Shown here in pieces: positions 1 to 9,690 of a DNA stretch of 64,000 nucleotides. Source of the DNA: Sorghum bicolor (Eukaryota; Streptophyta; Magnoliopsida; Poales; Poaceae); assembly GCF_000003195.3 (NCBI RefSeq), contig NC_012873.2, positions 13,167,894 through 13,231,893 on the forward strand, in the 5' to 3' direction. Below the pieces are notes generated by a model that saw only the letters and a list, made by a program, of their open reading frames with translations, had not been told where the DNA came from and did not search any database. The translations under genes were made by a program, and so were the position numbers. Within the stretch, counting starts at the first letter, position 1, and the number at the start of each line of letters is the position of its first letter.

Positions 1-363
1 AATTTGATGCCACGGATCGCAAGGCACGTGGCTATCAGACGGGTGGACGAAAACTATAGCTGCTTTTTAGTTGTAGAGATAACACGATGAATAAGTAATT
101 TAAGTCATTACCTAATTCTACATACTTACCTTATCTTATAGTGTCGCAAAAGCATACTACAAAACAATTAAACACATGTGTAGCGGGGTGTTTTTCCCCC
201 AAAATTGGCTAGGGGTGGAAAATTTGCAACAAAATGTCTTGTAGGAGGAAATCTCAAAACTTATGGGTGGGTTTTTGCAATTTTGTCAAAAATTTATCAA
301 ATACGAGGTAATTTAGGACAATAATCTATCATCTCTACCTCCATCTGAGAAAGAATCCGATTA
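1..363. other. Flanking AT-rich DNA, nothing recognised
   Basis: AT-rich sequence left of the Mutator-like element. I see no coding region, RNA gene or repeat structure. It is the pre-insertion flank and ends in the 9-bp target duplication. Confidence 0.5.
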
Positions 364-372
364 TTAGATTTT
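364..372. repeat. 9-bp target site duplication, left copy
   Basis: TTAGATTTT immediately precedes the left terminus of the Mutator-like element. The identical 9-mer follows the right terminus at 6457-6465. Nine base pairs is the usual Mutator target duplication length. Confidence 0.93.
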
Positions 373-589
373 GGCAACTGCTCCGGTACTCCTCTTTTTC
401 AAATTCTGCACGAATCTTAAAGCACATAATTTAAAGAATTAATTGTTTTATTATTTTGCATCTGGGTCTCGCGTGGGCTCAGCCCGTCCAAGCATAGACC
501 CGGGTCCAGCCCGTCCGCTTGGCTCCGTTGGAGCGTTTGAGACGGCGTCGCCAGGAAAAAAAAAGAGTCTCTACTTCAACCTCCCGTAG

Positions 590-905
590 TCCCGTGCATC
601 CATCCTCCCACGCCGTCCGACCTCACCCCGCCGCGGCACCGGCGACAGGAGGCGGCCGGCTGCGACACAGGCGGCTGGAAGAGGTCCGCGCCGCGCCTCG
701 GCCGTGGGAGGTGCCGGCCCTCACCCTGCGCGCACCCCCAGTGGCAGGAGGCGGCTGGCCGTGAGCCGCCGCGACACCCGCGGCTGGAGGTCCGCCGCAC
801 TCCGCTGCAACACCGGCCGGGGGAGGCGCCGCCCCTCACCCCACCGCGCCACCGGCGGCAGGAGGCGGCCGGCCGTGCCCCGACGCAGCATCCTCCACGC
901 GTGGG
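590..905. repeat. GC-rich minisatellite inside left TIR
   Basis: Degenerate units of roughly 90-110 bp built from three recurring blocks: GGCAGGAGGCGGCCGGCCGTG-like, CGGCTGGAGGTCCGCCGC-like and GGGGGAGGCGCCGCCCCTCA-like. The matching block in the right TIR (about 5640-6170) has more units, so the two TIRs differ in length here. The long open frames through this block on both strands follow from its base composition and repeat structure and are not genes. Confidence 0.75.
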
Positions 906-1187
906 ACCCGCAGGTCGGTATTCGTCAGGGGGAGCTCCGGCGGTGTTCAGACCTTTTTTGGAAACAGTCATGAATTTAGTATGAACTGAGCACCATGAAC
1001 TGAGCACCAATGCCTGACCAAAGCCTGACCAAAGCCTATAGCATGTCTTCAGTTCACCTGCTATCAACTGATAAGATTGGTTTCGTTAGGGATGTTCGTG
1101 GTTTGTATTCGTGCACCCCTGAATGTGAGGATTGACTGATTAGGTATCTTCAAGGTTGTGTTCTCATATTTTAGTTTCTGATTGGGT

Positions 1188-1449
1188 ATTCTAAACGTGG
1201 ACTAACGTTTCACATTCTTCTTCCAGGGTTGACAGAACCACTGATTAGAGGATATAACAGGGTGAATCAATGCAGAAGTGCTCCCTACATGGACACAGAT
1301 CAAGCATGTCTCGTGTGAAGGGTCCCTGGAGGTTAATGCTGATGTCGTCAAGGATCTGGACATGGCTCATATTCTTGTTCCGAAGGCCCATCCATGCCCA
1401 AAGCTGCCTGCCGTCATTGTGAAGTTTGTAGAACGTGCATGTTCGTGGT
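1188..1449 (+). other. Left-TIR-specific 262-bp segment with exon-like 3' end
   Basis: The two TIRs match on either side (ATTGGGT, then CATAATCTATATG) but only the left one has this segment. It contains a splice-acceptor-like TTCTTCTTCCAG at about 1215-1226. From about 1269 a frame of about 62 codons stays open until a TAA just past the segment. It includes GSLEVNADVVKDLDMAHILV, which reads like real protein rather than noise. I do not recognise the protein. It may be a captured host gene fragment, or ancestral TIR sequence lost from the right copy. Confidence 0.55.
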
Positions 1450-2202
1450 CATAATCTATATGTAAAACTTTGTTTTTTACAACAAGATCAGTTTTATTTC
1501 AACAACATGAAGAATGGGTAGTCTGTAAGTGTAAGTTCAGAAGTCAGTGCAAATTATTGTTGTGCTAATTTATGAGCAGTTTGGTTTTGGCGAGTTTTTA
1601 TTGTTGAGTTGATGAAGTTGTATGACAGATGCTTGATCCTCCAGTCAGTTGGCGGCAGGGCATGCTGCCTCAGGCATGACCACCGTCAGTGTCTGCAATT
1701 GCTGCCTTGATGTGGATATTTTTTGTCATCATGGCAGATTTTATCTCAAATATGCAGGTCGATGTAAAATCATAATCAATAAGAAGTGTACAAACATTTC
1801 CAGATAGTACAATTTCAAATTTGTCACCGATAGTATAAATTTGGAGGCTCAAACGCACAAGTTTAAGACTAATCATAATCATAAGTGAAGTTTTTGTTCA
1901 TTGCCACTAAATAGCAGCATGCGAGTTCCATCCAAAGCCTAACACCTTGGATAAGAACTGAATGATACACAACCAATTGTCCAGTACCAGTGTATCTCCT
2001 CTCAATACATGGGAAGGCAGAAACTTCAGACACATGAACAAAATATATTTGGAAGGCTAAACCCAACCTATTACCACACAGGAACCCAGAAGTATTACAG
2101 AACTAGATGTGGACTGCAAGTCATGCTACTACAAGAATTTTTTTTAAACAACTACTACAAGAACTGCTGTAAGCATATCAGTTCACATCCAGTGGTAGCA
2201 GA

Positions 2203-4229
2203 TCAGTCGCACCCTTGTTGCACCTGAGCAAAAAAAACGCAATGTCACTTTTTCACTCAAATTATACAGACAGGCACCTCATACATAGAACAACCAGCAG
2301 ATGCATGTAAACCATATATGTCACAATTAAATTACTTACTTGTTTCTCACATGTCTTTCTGTTGTGGCCCTGCTGCTTGCATAGAGTGCACTTGTACTGC
2401 CGTTTCTCAACAAATGATTTGTACCTCTTCTTGGACAAACCATCTACGTTCGAATTGTTTGGCACATTGCTATTCTTCCTGGGTGCACCTTTGGTGGCAG
2501 CAATAATTGGATCAAAAACTGAACCGATTGTAGTATGCCAAGTTTGATCATTAAAATGAACCGACCTCTGCTCATCTCTAGCATCATGGTGAGTATTGTG
2601 TTTTTTTGAAATGAGGTTCCCCAAGTACTGCTTAACTCCACAAAACTGTTCATGATTCTTTGATGCAACATCAAATGCTTCAGCCCCAAGCACAGTAAGT
2701 TCACTGAACCTTGATCTCTTCGTGGTCCAAACATGTAGAGCGCTTTTTCTCTTGGAAGGAAGGCCACCCTTGGCGTCTTTTAAGTGTCGTTGCAACATAC
2801 AACACTTTGGTATTTCATATATTTTTAGATGATCCAAAACATGAAAAATATGAGCGCAAGGGAGACCATCACGTTCCATCTTACGGCAGCTGCAGTGAAT
2901 TGTGTGGCCTGAAGTATCAGACCAGTAGTCCACCTCAAACACTGATTTCTTCTTCTCATTGTGTACTAGAAAATATCTTGATGAACCCATAGCAATAATC
3001 CTATCATGTATATGATAATCATTAATCTTCAATAATTCATGCTGCAACAAAAAAAAGTTAGCGGCCGTAAATATATGGGAACAAGCCACTTCAATCTCTT
3101 TGTATTTTGTTAAAGGCACTGGCTTCGACTGTGAAGATCGGCAATCAAATTCAACCTCAGTTTCACGAAGGCGCGATACGCAGTTCTCATAGTGCTCAAC
3201 CAAGTCAAGTAATGACATATATATGTCCAGGTGCCTATGAAGACTGGAATTGAGACTTTCACTTCTCTGATTACTTCTCATACCCAGGAAAAACTTGTCC
3301 CTTTGAAAAGCAGCAGCCCATAGTTTTCTATTTTTGTACATCATTGCAAGCCATTCTCTATTTGTTGCAGTCTCGTACTCTGAAAGAAAGGCATTCCATC
3401 TGGCTTCAAATGTTTCTGAACTAGCATAATACAAAAGTGTGCGGAACCCATCCAAACAGTTGCTATGCAAATGCTTCAGAATATTTTTCTCCACGTGCCA
3501 TGAACAAATGCGATGACTTACACCAGGAAGCACTTGCCGAATAGCTTTAATCATGGAGTAATCGCCATCAGTAATTACTGATTGTGGTTTCTTCTGACAC
3601 ATTGCTTTCAGAAATGCTTGGAGAACCCATATATACGAATCAGCCCGCTCATCACAAATGATGCCACAACCAAAAACAGTTGTGTTGCGGTGATGGTTCA
3701 GCCCAACAAATGGGACAAATGGCATCTTATACCTATTCATCCGATAAGTGCTGTCAAAGACGACCACGTCACCAAATGATTGGTAGTCCATACGAGATTG
3801 AGTATCGCACCAAAATAAGCTCATCAGACGACTGTCATCATCTACTTTATAATCAAAGTAAAAATCTGGATCGGTGTTCCTCCTCTTCAGCAGCAAACCT
3901 AGAACTGTCCTTGCATCACCTTCTGCGATTCTTGACCTCTTGTTCTTGGAACAATAGTTGTAAATATCCTTAGTAACAATGCCAACTTTGTCATATCCTC
4001 CATATCTGCATTGAAGAACATCTCTTATGACATGCTTACGGATTCCAGCAGCTTCCATTGACATGATCTCATTTCTATGGAAATCCTTAATCTTCCGGTG
4101 AGACCATAGGAACGGAACTTCATCAGGCATAGCTAGGCGATGGTTATGCTCATCCACAAAATTATTCACGTACCATACTCCACGGGATCTGTGTAGTCTA
4201 ATATCAAGTAATGCTCTGCAATCACATCC
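2203..4229 (-). CDS. FAR1/FHY3-type MULE transposase
   Basis: Transposase expected to bind the TIRs and cut and move the element in the nucleus. The main exon 4229-2340 ends at a strong donor (GTAAGTAA). An intron with acceptor TTTTGCTCAG leads to a short last exon 2223-2203 ending in TGA, giving about 636 residues. Visible in order: the tail of a FAR1 DNA-binding domain (residues 1-33, GCDC then VDEHNH); the MULE transposase core from about residue 150 (FDSTYR, then ITDGD, consistent with the DDE catalytic triad); a SWIM zinc finger (CSC...CAH) near residue 450; and a CX2CX4HX4C zinc knuckle (CTLC...H...C) at the C terminus. The frame is closed just upstream of 4229 by a TAG that can serve as a splice acceptor. 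No clear upstream exon with the rest of the FAR1 domain is visible, so the N terminus is probably lost. No internal stop is seen in the main exon. Confidence 0.9.
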
Positions 4230-4718
4230 CTATTTATTCCTATACAGAGAACTGGAATTGAACGTATGACCAAATTTGCGAGACGGTCATCCCCCCAGCT
4301 ACCAACTAATGTAGGCACTTGGAACATCCAACCCATAAACAATCTGCCTCAACAAACTGATGGGTCAGTACAATGCAACACTAATTATTATTCTTCTAGT
4401 ATCTAGAGTAAACTTATTTTTTTCCTACTCACAGATGTTCCTGTGGGTTATTTGTGCTCAAGTATATGGAGCTCTGGGATGGAACAAGGCTAGTCCGAGA
4501 TTTCACACAGGTCAGTCATTAGGCCAACACTTGATTTGTACTTCACATTCATTGTACTTTTCTGATTGAGGGAATACTCATGACGGAATTGTTATAACCA
4601 GGATGACGTTCACATCTTTCGGATGAGTGTGATTGCGGACATTATATTTTCCCCGACAAATGATATTGAAGAATCCAAACAGCGCGTTGAAGGCATCATG
4701 CAAGAATTGAAGCGTTAG
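4209..4718 (+). pseudogene. 3' end of a ULP1-like (peptidase C48) gene captured by the MULE
   Basis: Three exons read on the plus strand, facing the transposase: about 4209-4365, 4435-4510 and 4602-4718 (TAG). The junctions have proper GT-AG sites, and the frame stays open across all three. The joined sequence shows LPQQTDG, then CSCGLFVLKYMELWDG, then a DFTQ/DDVHIFR segment. This is the signature around the catalytic cysteine of ULP1/SENP SUMO proteases. The upstream part with the catalytic His and Asp is not visible, because the sequence there is antisense transposase. It is therefore a partial gene, although its splice sites and frame are well kept. The first exon overlaps the 5' end of the transposase exon on the opposite strand. 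Confidence 0.8.
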
Positions 4719-4821
4719 AGAATAGATATTTATTTTGGTTAGCTTAGCTGTAATGGTTTGCAACCTTTCTTTGAGACTCATGTCACTTATTGGATTACAA
4801 ATAAGATTAGTTTGAATGGAT

Positions 4822-6456
4822 TGTTAGGCTTTGGATGGAACTCGCATGCTGCTATTTAGTGGCAATGAACAAAAACTTCACTTATGATTATGATTAGCCT
4901 TAAACTTGTGCGTTTGAGCCTCCAAATTTATACTATCGGTGACAAATTTGAAATTGTACTATCTGGAAATGTTTGTACACTTCTTATTGATTATGATTTT
5001 ACATCGACATGCATATTTGAGATAAAATCTGCCATGATGACAAAAAATATCCACATCAAGGCAGCAATTGCAGACACTGACGACAGCATGCCCTGCCGCC
5101 AACTGACTGGAGGATCAAGCATCTGTCATACAACTTCATCAACTCAACAATGAAAACTCGCCAAAACCAAACTGCTCATAAATTAGCACAACAAGAATTT
5201 CCACTGACTTCTGAACTTACAGACTCTACCCATTCTTCATGTTGTTGAAATAAAACTGATCTTGTTGTAAAAAACAAAGGTTTACATATAGATTATGACC
5301 CAATCAGAAACTATGAGATGAGAACACAACCTTGAACATACCCAATCAGTCAATGCTCACATTTCAGGGGTGCACGAATACAAAACACGAAGATTCCTAT
5401 CGAAACCAATCTTAGCAGTTGATAGCAGGTGAACTGGATACATGCTATAGGCTTTGGTCAAGCATTGGTGCTCAGTTCATGGTGCTCAGTTCATACTAAA
5501 TCCATGACTGTTTCCAGAAAAAAGTCTGAACCTCTTCAATTGTCGCGTCTCGCCCCACCAGTTGACGAACACCATGGCGCCGAAGCGGATGCCGAAGTAG
5601 CCCGCCAGAGCTCCCCCTGACGAATACCGACCTGCGGGTCCCGCGTGTGGAGGATGCTGCGTCGGGGCACGGCCGGCCGCCTCCTGCCGTCGGTGGCGCG
5701 GTGGGGTGAGGGGCGGCGCCTCCCCCGGCCGGTGTCGCAGCAGGGTGCGGCGGACCTCCAGCCGCGGGTGTCGCGGCGGCTCACGGCCAGCCGCCTCCTG
5801 CCGCCGGGGGTGCGCGCAGGGTGAGGGCCGGCACCTCCCACGGCCGAGGCGGGGCGCGGACCTCCTCCAGCCGCCGGTGTCTCGGCCGGCCGCCTCCTGT
5901 CGCCGGAGCCTGTGGCACGGCGTGGCGGGCTGAGGACCGGCGCGTCCTGCCGCGGGAGTCGCGGCGGGGCGCGGCCAGCCGCCTCCTGACGCCGGTGGCG
6001 CGGTGGGGTGAGGGGCGGCGCCTCCGCCGGCCGGTGTCGTGGCGGGGCGCGGCGAACCTCCTCCAGTCGACGGTGTCGTAGCGGGCCGCGGCCGGCCGCC
6101 TCCTGCCGCCGGTGGCACAGCCGGTTGAGGGCCAGCGCCTCTCTCAGCTGGTGGCATGGCGTCTTCAATGAGTTCGGCAGCGGCGCTGCAGTCGACGCTG
6201 GCGGAATGCGCGGCCAGTGGAATGCGTCCGATTCGGCATCTAGGAGTAGAGATTTTTTCTTTTTTTTCTGCCAACGCCGTCAGACGGCGTCTGGGAAGCC
6301 ACGGGATGGGCTTGGACGGGCTGGACCGGGGCTTGGCTTGGACGGGCTGAGCCCAAGCGAGACCCAGATGCAAAATAATTAAACAATTAATTCCTAAAAT
6401 TATGTGTTTTGAGATTCGTGTAAAATTTTAAAAAAGGGAGTACCGGAGCAGTTGCC
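4822..6456 (-). repeat. Right terminal inverted repeat of the MULE
   Basis: Inverted partner of 373-1944. It lacks the 262-bp segment present at 1188-1449 but has a longer GC-rich minisatellite, so the total length is similar (1635 versus 1572 bp). It ends GAGTACCGGAGCAGTTGCC directly before the second copy of the 9-bp duplication. Confidence 0.92.
5640..6170. repeat. GC-rich minisatellite inside right TIR (expanded)
   Basis: Same three-block units as at 590-905 in inverse orientation, with roughly two additional units. The very high CpG content resembles a promoter-type CpG island. Long frames on both strands here look compositional. Confidence 0.75.
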
Positions 6457-6465
6457 TTAGATTTT
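6457..6465. repeat. 9-bp target site duplication, right copy
   Basis: TTAGATTTT, identical to 364-372, directly after the right terminus of the Mutator-like element. Confidence 0.93.
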
Positions 6466-6607
6466 TGGGAAAGATTAAGGTGGATACCAAATGACTTTGT
6501 TGCCCCTAATCAATTGGAGATAGCTTCCATACAAACTTAATTAACAAGGCAAAAGATCTGCATGCATGCATATATGTGAAAGAAATCATTTTGGGTTCTT
6601 TCACTAA

Positions 6608-6787
6608 GGTCATCCCAGTGAGAGTTTGATGACCTTATTTCCAACAAACAACGTAGAAGAGTTTTATGGGGATGAAACTCTCTCTACTCCCAAAAAACTC
6701 GTATCATCTCTCCTCTTTATTAATATAGTGCTACATCAGCATATTTAATATGTATGAAACTCTAATCAAACTCTATTAAGACTGACC
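6608..6787. mobile_element. Tourist-like MITE
   Basis: A 180-bp element with imperfect inverted ends: GGTCATCCCAGTGAGAGTTT on the left and GGTCAGTCTTAATAGAGTTT as the complement of the right. It is flanked by TAA on both sides (6605-6607 and 6788-6790). The 3-bp TAA duplication fits the PIF/Harbinger group. No coding capacity. Confidence 0.75.
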
Positions 6788-6790
6788 TAA

Positions 6791-7362
6791 TTGTTGCAGG
6801 CCCACGAAGCACCCACAATAGCAACCTTTATGAACAAAAAATGTCAAATCTAATTCTTTATGGGACGAAGCACCTTTTACCAGTGAGAATGTCAAATGTT
6901 GTTGGAGGTGCACTATTTTTTTGTCACACAATCATTACTAAAAAGTTACACATGTAATTAGTATGTAATTTCGTGTAAAATTGAGTTATATATTTTGAAA
7001 TTTTCTTGCATCTAGTACTCACATTCTGAAGCACAAATCTTGGCATAAATTCGACATGGTAAAATTTAGGTGTTAGAGTACTATGCCCTTTAGGTGATTT
7101 AGTTTTTCCCTTGTTATCTATACTATTATTTAAGACTTCCTACGTTTTAGGTGTCTAAATTTTTTCAGCTGTGTCAAACAACCTATATTTAATGTTGCAA
7201 TGGTTGTTTATCAACATTGTATATGTTGTTATTAATGTTACGAACAGTGCAACACAAGACCAACGGGGGTTTCATTCTCATTCATTGCCATGTCATCATT
7301 TTTTATGATGTGGTTTCATCCTGATGAAAAACACATCGTTTCCAAGAATTGGATACATGTGA
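6791..7362. other. AT-rich intergenic DNA, nothing recognised
   Basis: About 570 bp of low-complexity AT-rich sequence between two MITEs. I see no coding or RNA signal. Confidence 0.4.
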
Positions 7363-7707
7363 GGCCCTGTTTAGTTCTCCATCCAAAAAATTTTTATCCA
7401 TCTCATCAAATCTTTGGACACACATGCATGGAACATTAAATGTAGATAAAAATAAACTAATTACACAGTTTGGTCGAAAATCGCGAGACAAATCTTTTAA
7501 GCCTAGTTAGTCCATGATTAGCCTTAAGTGCTACATTAACCCATATGTGCTAATGATAGATTAATTATGCTTAATAGATCTGTCTTGCAGTTTCCAGAGG
7601 AGCTATGTAATTTATTTTTTATTAGTTTCTAGAAACTCCTCCCGACATCCTTCTGACACATCCGATATGACACTAAAATTTTTTTCATCTCCAATCTAAA
7701 CAGAGCC
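7363..7707. mobile_element. Tourist-like MITE of the 'GGCCCTGTTTAG' grass family
   Basis: The inverted ends GGCCCTGTTTAGTT and its partner GGCTCTGTTTAGATT enclose about 345 bp. The interior is typical of a very common grass MITE (ACACATGCATGGAACATTAA, CTAGTTAGTCCATGATTAG). The flanking triplets are TGA and TAA, a TWA-type duplication with one transition. Confidence 0.8.
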
Positions 7708-8060
7708 TAAAACTAGCATTCAGGGATATGAAGTTTCATTTCATCCAACAATCAATCAATCAATCATGAGCTTCGTGTGTTAAATGTTATGATTAGCCTA
7801 TAAAATAATAAGATAAAACAAGTAATGGATGGAGGTGTTCCATACACACCATTTCAAAGCATTATAGATGACTTGATAGCCTAGGTAACATGAAAATGAA
7901 ACACCCCGTTGGGATTGGCCTAACAACATTGTTGCGGTGAGGGTGAGACCTTTTTTCCCCAAAGAACTGAAATGATAGCAAACATGACATAGATATTTTT
8001 TGATGATGTTTCAGATGTTCCATTTTGATGTTGTGACTGTCGTTTGGAAATTATTGAAAC
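7708..8060. other. AT-rich intergenic DNA
   Basis: Contains a short CAAT repeat run near 7750-7765 and nothing else I can support. Confidence 0.35.
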
Positions 8061-8061
8061 A

Positions 8062-8266
8062 TTTGACTTTTTATCTCAAGTTTGACTAGTCGTCTTATTT
8101 AAAAAATTTGTGTAAACATAGTCAAATTCAAGTCATTTTTGAAGAATTTTTTATTAACAAACTAGACATGACAAAAAAAATATTTTGCACAAATTTTTGA
8201 ATAAGATGAGTGGTCAAATTTAGTGTGAAAAAAGTCAAATATTTTATAATTTGAGATGGATTTGGT
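8062..8266. mobile_element. Decayed Stowaway-type MITE
   Basis: An imperfect palindrome: the left arm (TTTGACTAGTCGTCTTATT through AATTTGTG) pairs with the right arm (CACAAATTTTTGAATAAGAT through GGTCAAA). The motifs match grass Stowaway elements. The ends are eroded and no clear TA duplication remains, so the boundaries are approximate. Confidence 0.55.
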
Positions 8267-9138
8267 ATATAATATATAGTCTCCCGTATTATTTTCCTCA
8301 AGACACCAACACACCGATTTTACTTGAGATGCTAGCTTGTGCACACAGTATATAACAGGTAAATCTTGCAGATGCACCTACTAGAAGGAGAACTTGAAGA
8401 CGGCCGGGCCTCAGGGTGATCAACGGGAACTCGGGGTGGTTCACGGCGTCCACGTACGCCATGGTCTCCAGGCAGAAGCCGCCGTACTTGTCGTACACCT
8501 TGCCGTCCTTCCCCGTGGTGTACTTGGTTCAGCCCGTTCCCCGTGTACAACTGCATGGTCGGCTGGTTCGCCCACAGCTCCAGCGCCCTGCCGGACACGG
8601 CGTCCCGCGCCTGCGCCACCGGCACCGGCACCGGCTGTGCATGCCGCCTGGCTCGCCGTCGACGACGTAGCTGGCGGATGCGCGCCCTGATCGGCGTCGG
8701 GTTCCAGTACGCGTGCAGCAGGAACCCCACGGGCGTCGCCTTGTCCAGCGCCGTCGCATTCATGTGCAAGCTCAGCCTGTACGGGCTCGAGCTCTACAGG
8801 CGGAACGTCACGTATCCACGTTCCTGGGGCAACCTGCGATTTGCACCGATTATTACTACACAGGCAATAATACAACGTAGCATGTACATGCTCAGTATTG
8901 CTTATCTAGACCATCCAAATATATTTTGAAATTTGTGTTGCTGCACTTTTCTCCACTATTTCACACTTTTTATCACTGTTTTATACACTCTCCATTGTTT
9001 CCCATATCTCAATGCATTCTAAACAGTGTAGATAAGCAATACTCAACATGTAGACATCAAAAAACTGCTACAAAGGCAAAAAGAATCTGGTCAAGTAAAA
9101 CCAACCACGATCTGTTTTGTGGCTGTTGTTAACTAGTA

Positions 9139-9389
9139 CTCCCTTCACGCCAAATTATAAGAAATTACAAGAATTTTGAAAAGTCAAAAGCATTAAGTTT
9201 GAGCAAAATTATATAAAAAATTACAAAATTTTTGTGGCATTAAATAGATATACTATGAAAATATAATTAATGAAGAATCTAATGATACTTAATTGATATT
9301 ATAAATATTATTATTTTATCATATAAACTTAATCAAATTTAAAATACTTTGACTCTTTAATTCTTAAAATGAATTTAGTACGGAGGGAG
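9139..9389. mobile_element. Stowaway MITE with TA duplication
   Basis: A 251-bp element with ends CTCCCTTC and GGAGGGAG, flanked by TA at 9137-9138 and 9390-9391. It is AT-rich inside. It lies in the last intron of the epimerase pseudogene, next to the 3' end of the second exon remnant. Confidence 0.85.
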
Positions 9390-9685
9390 TACCTTGTTCT
9401 CCGTCGAAGCTGCGCGCGGTAGTACAAGGTGATGTAGCGAGTCGCCGCCGCCGCCGCCGGACTCCTTCACGGTCCAGATGCTTCTGCTGAACCCTCTGCC
9501 GCCACCTGAATAAACGAACAGATACATGTTGGTCATACAGTGGCACGTACGGCAGCATCGATCATGGCGGATCTATCGTTTCCCAGTCCGAGCAGAGCAA
9601 TCCTGTGGGTGAATTTTGCGTCCATGCATACCGTGGATCGAGAGTTCCTGCCGTCGTTTTTGTACAGGTGGTAGACTTTGCCGTC

Positions 9686-9690
9686 GAGGA
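9686..9690. repeat. 5-bp target duplication of copia element, left copy
   Basis: GAGGA precedes the left LTR and is repeated at 16323-16327 after the right LTR. Confidence 0.92.

Larger units (their letters stand above)
373..1944 (+). repeat. Left terminal inverted repeat of the MULE
   Basis: Reverse complement of 4822-6456, aligning from the terminus to AGCCTAACA at 1936-1944. Within it are a GC-rich minisatellite (about 590-900) and a 262-bp segment (1188-1449) that is absent from the other TIR. The inner part (about 1670-1882) is almost identical to its partner, including a shared meaningless open frame. Confidence 0.92.
373..6456 (-). mobile_element. Complete long-TIR Mutator-like element (MULE), FAR1-type
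   Basis: A 6084-bp element bounded by inverted termini starting GGCAACTGCTCCGGTACTC and flanked by a perfect 9-bp duplication. Between TIRs of about 1.57 and 1.64 kb lie a FAR1-type transposase on the minus strand and the 3' part of a ULP1-like cysteine peptidase gene on the plus strand. Grass and other plant MULEs carrying ULP1-like genes are known as Kaonashi elements. This copy resembles that type but keeps a transposase. The perfect duplication and nearly open transposase frame suggest a recent insertion. Whether it is still mobile is unclear, because the FAR1 DNA-binding domain looks truncated. Confidence 0.93.
8381..9690 (-). pseudogene. Decayed aldose 1-epimerase (galactose mutarotase) gene, 3' portion
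   Basis: The intact enzyme interconverts alpha and beta anomers of aldoses. Three exon remnants read leftward. The first (about 9690-9632) encodes LDGKVYHLYKNDGRN. The second (about 9514-9390, acceptor TTCAG) encodes GFSRSIWTVKES and, after a frameshift, SFDGEQG. The last (about 8845-8381) carries LHMNATALDKATPVGFLLHA, LELWANQPTMQLYTGNGL, GFCLETMAYVDAVNHPEFPL and an FKFSF C terminus before TAG. The exon order and motifs match plant aldose 1-epimerases, including the LLHAYWN histidine. Several frameshifts and an in-frame stop make it a pseudogene. A Stowaway MITE lies in the last intron. The 5' side is cut by a copia element at 9691, and I could not find the N-terminal exons beyond that element. 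Confidence 0.85.

Noticed and set aside
4360..4569. Plus-strand frame starting MGQYNATLIIILL across the ULP1-like exon B
   Set aside because: It reads through an intron in the wrong frame. The spliced frame gives the conserved C48 peptidase motif.
640..6170. Regularly spaced GC-rich repeats that could be read as a CRISPR-like array
   Set aside because: Units are degenerate, variable in length and lie within transposon TIRs of a plant genome. They form a minisatellite.
5486..6373. A 295-residue open frame on the minus strand in the right TIR, and companion frames in the left TIR
   Set aside because: Pro/Arg/Ala/Gly-rich translation of a CpG-rich minisatellite, open in several frames and both strands, with no conserved motif. 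It is compositional.
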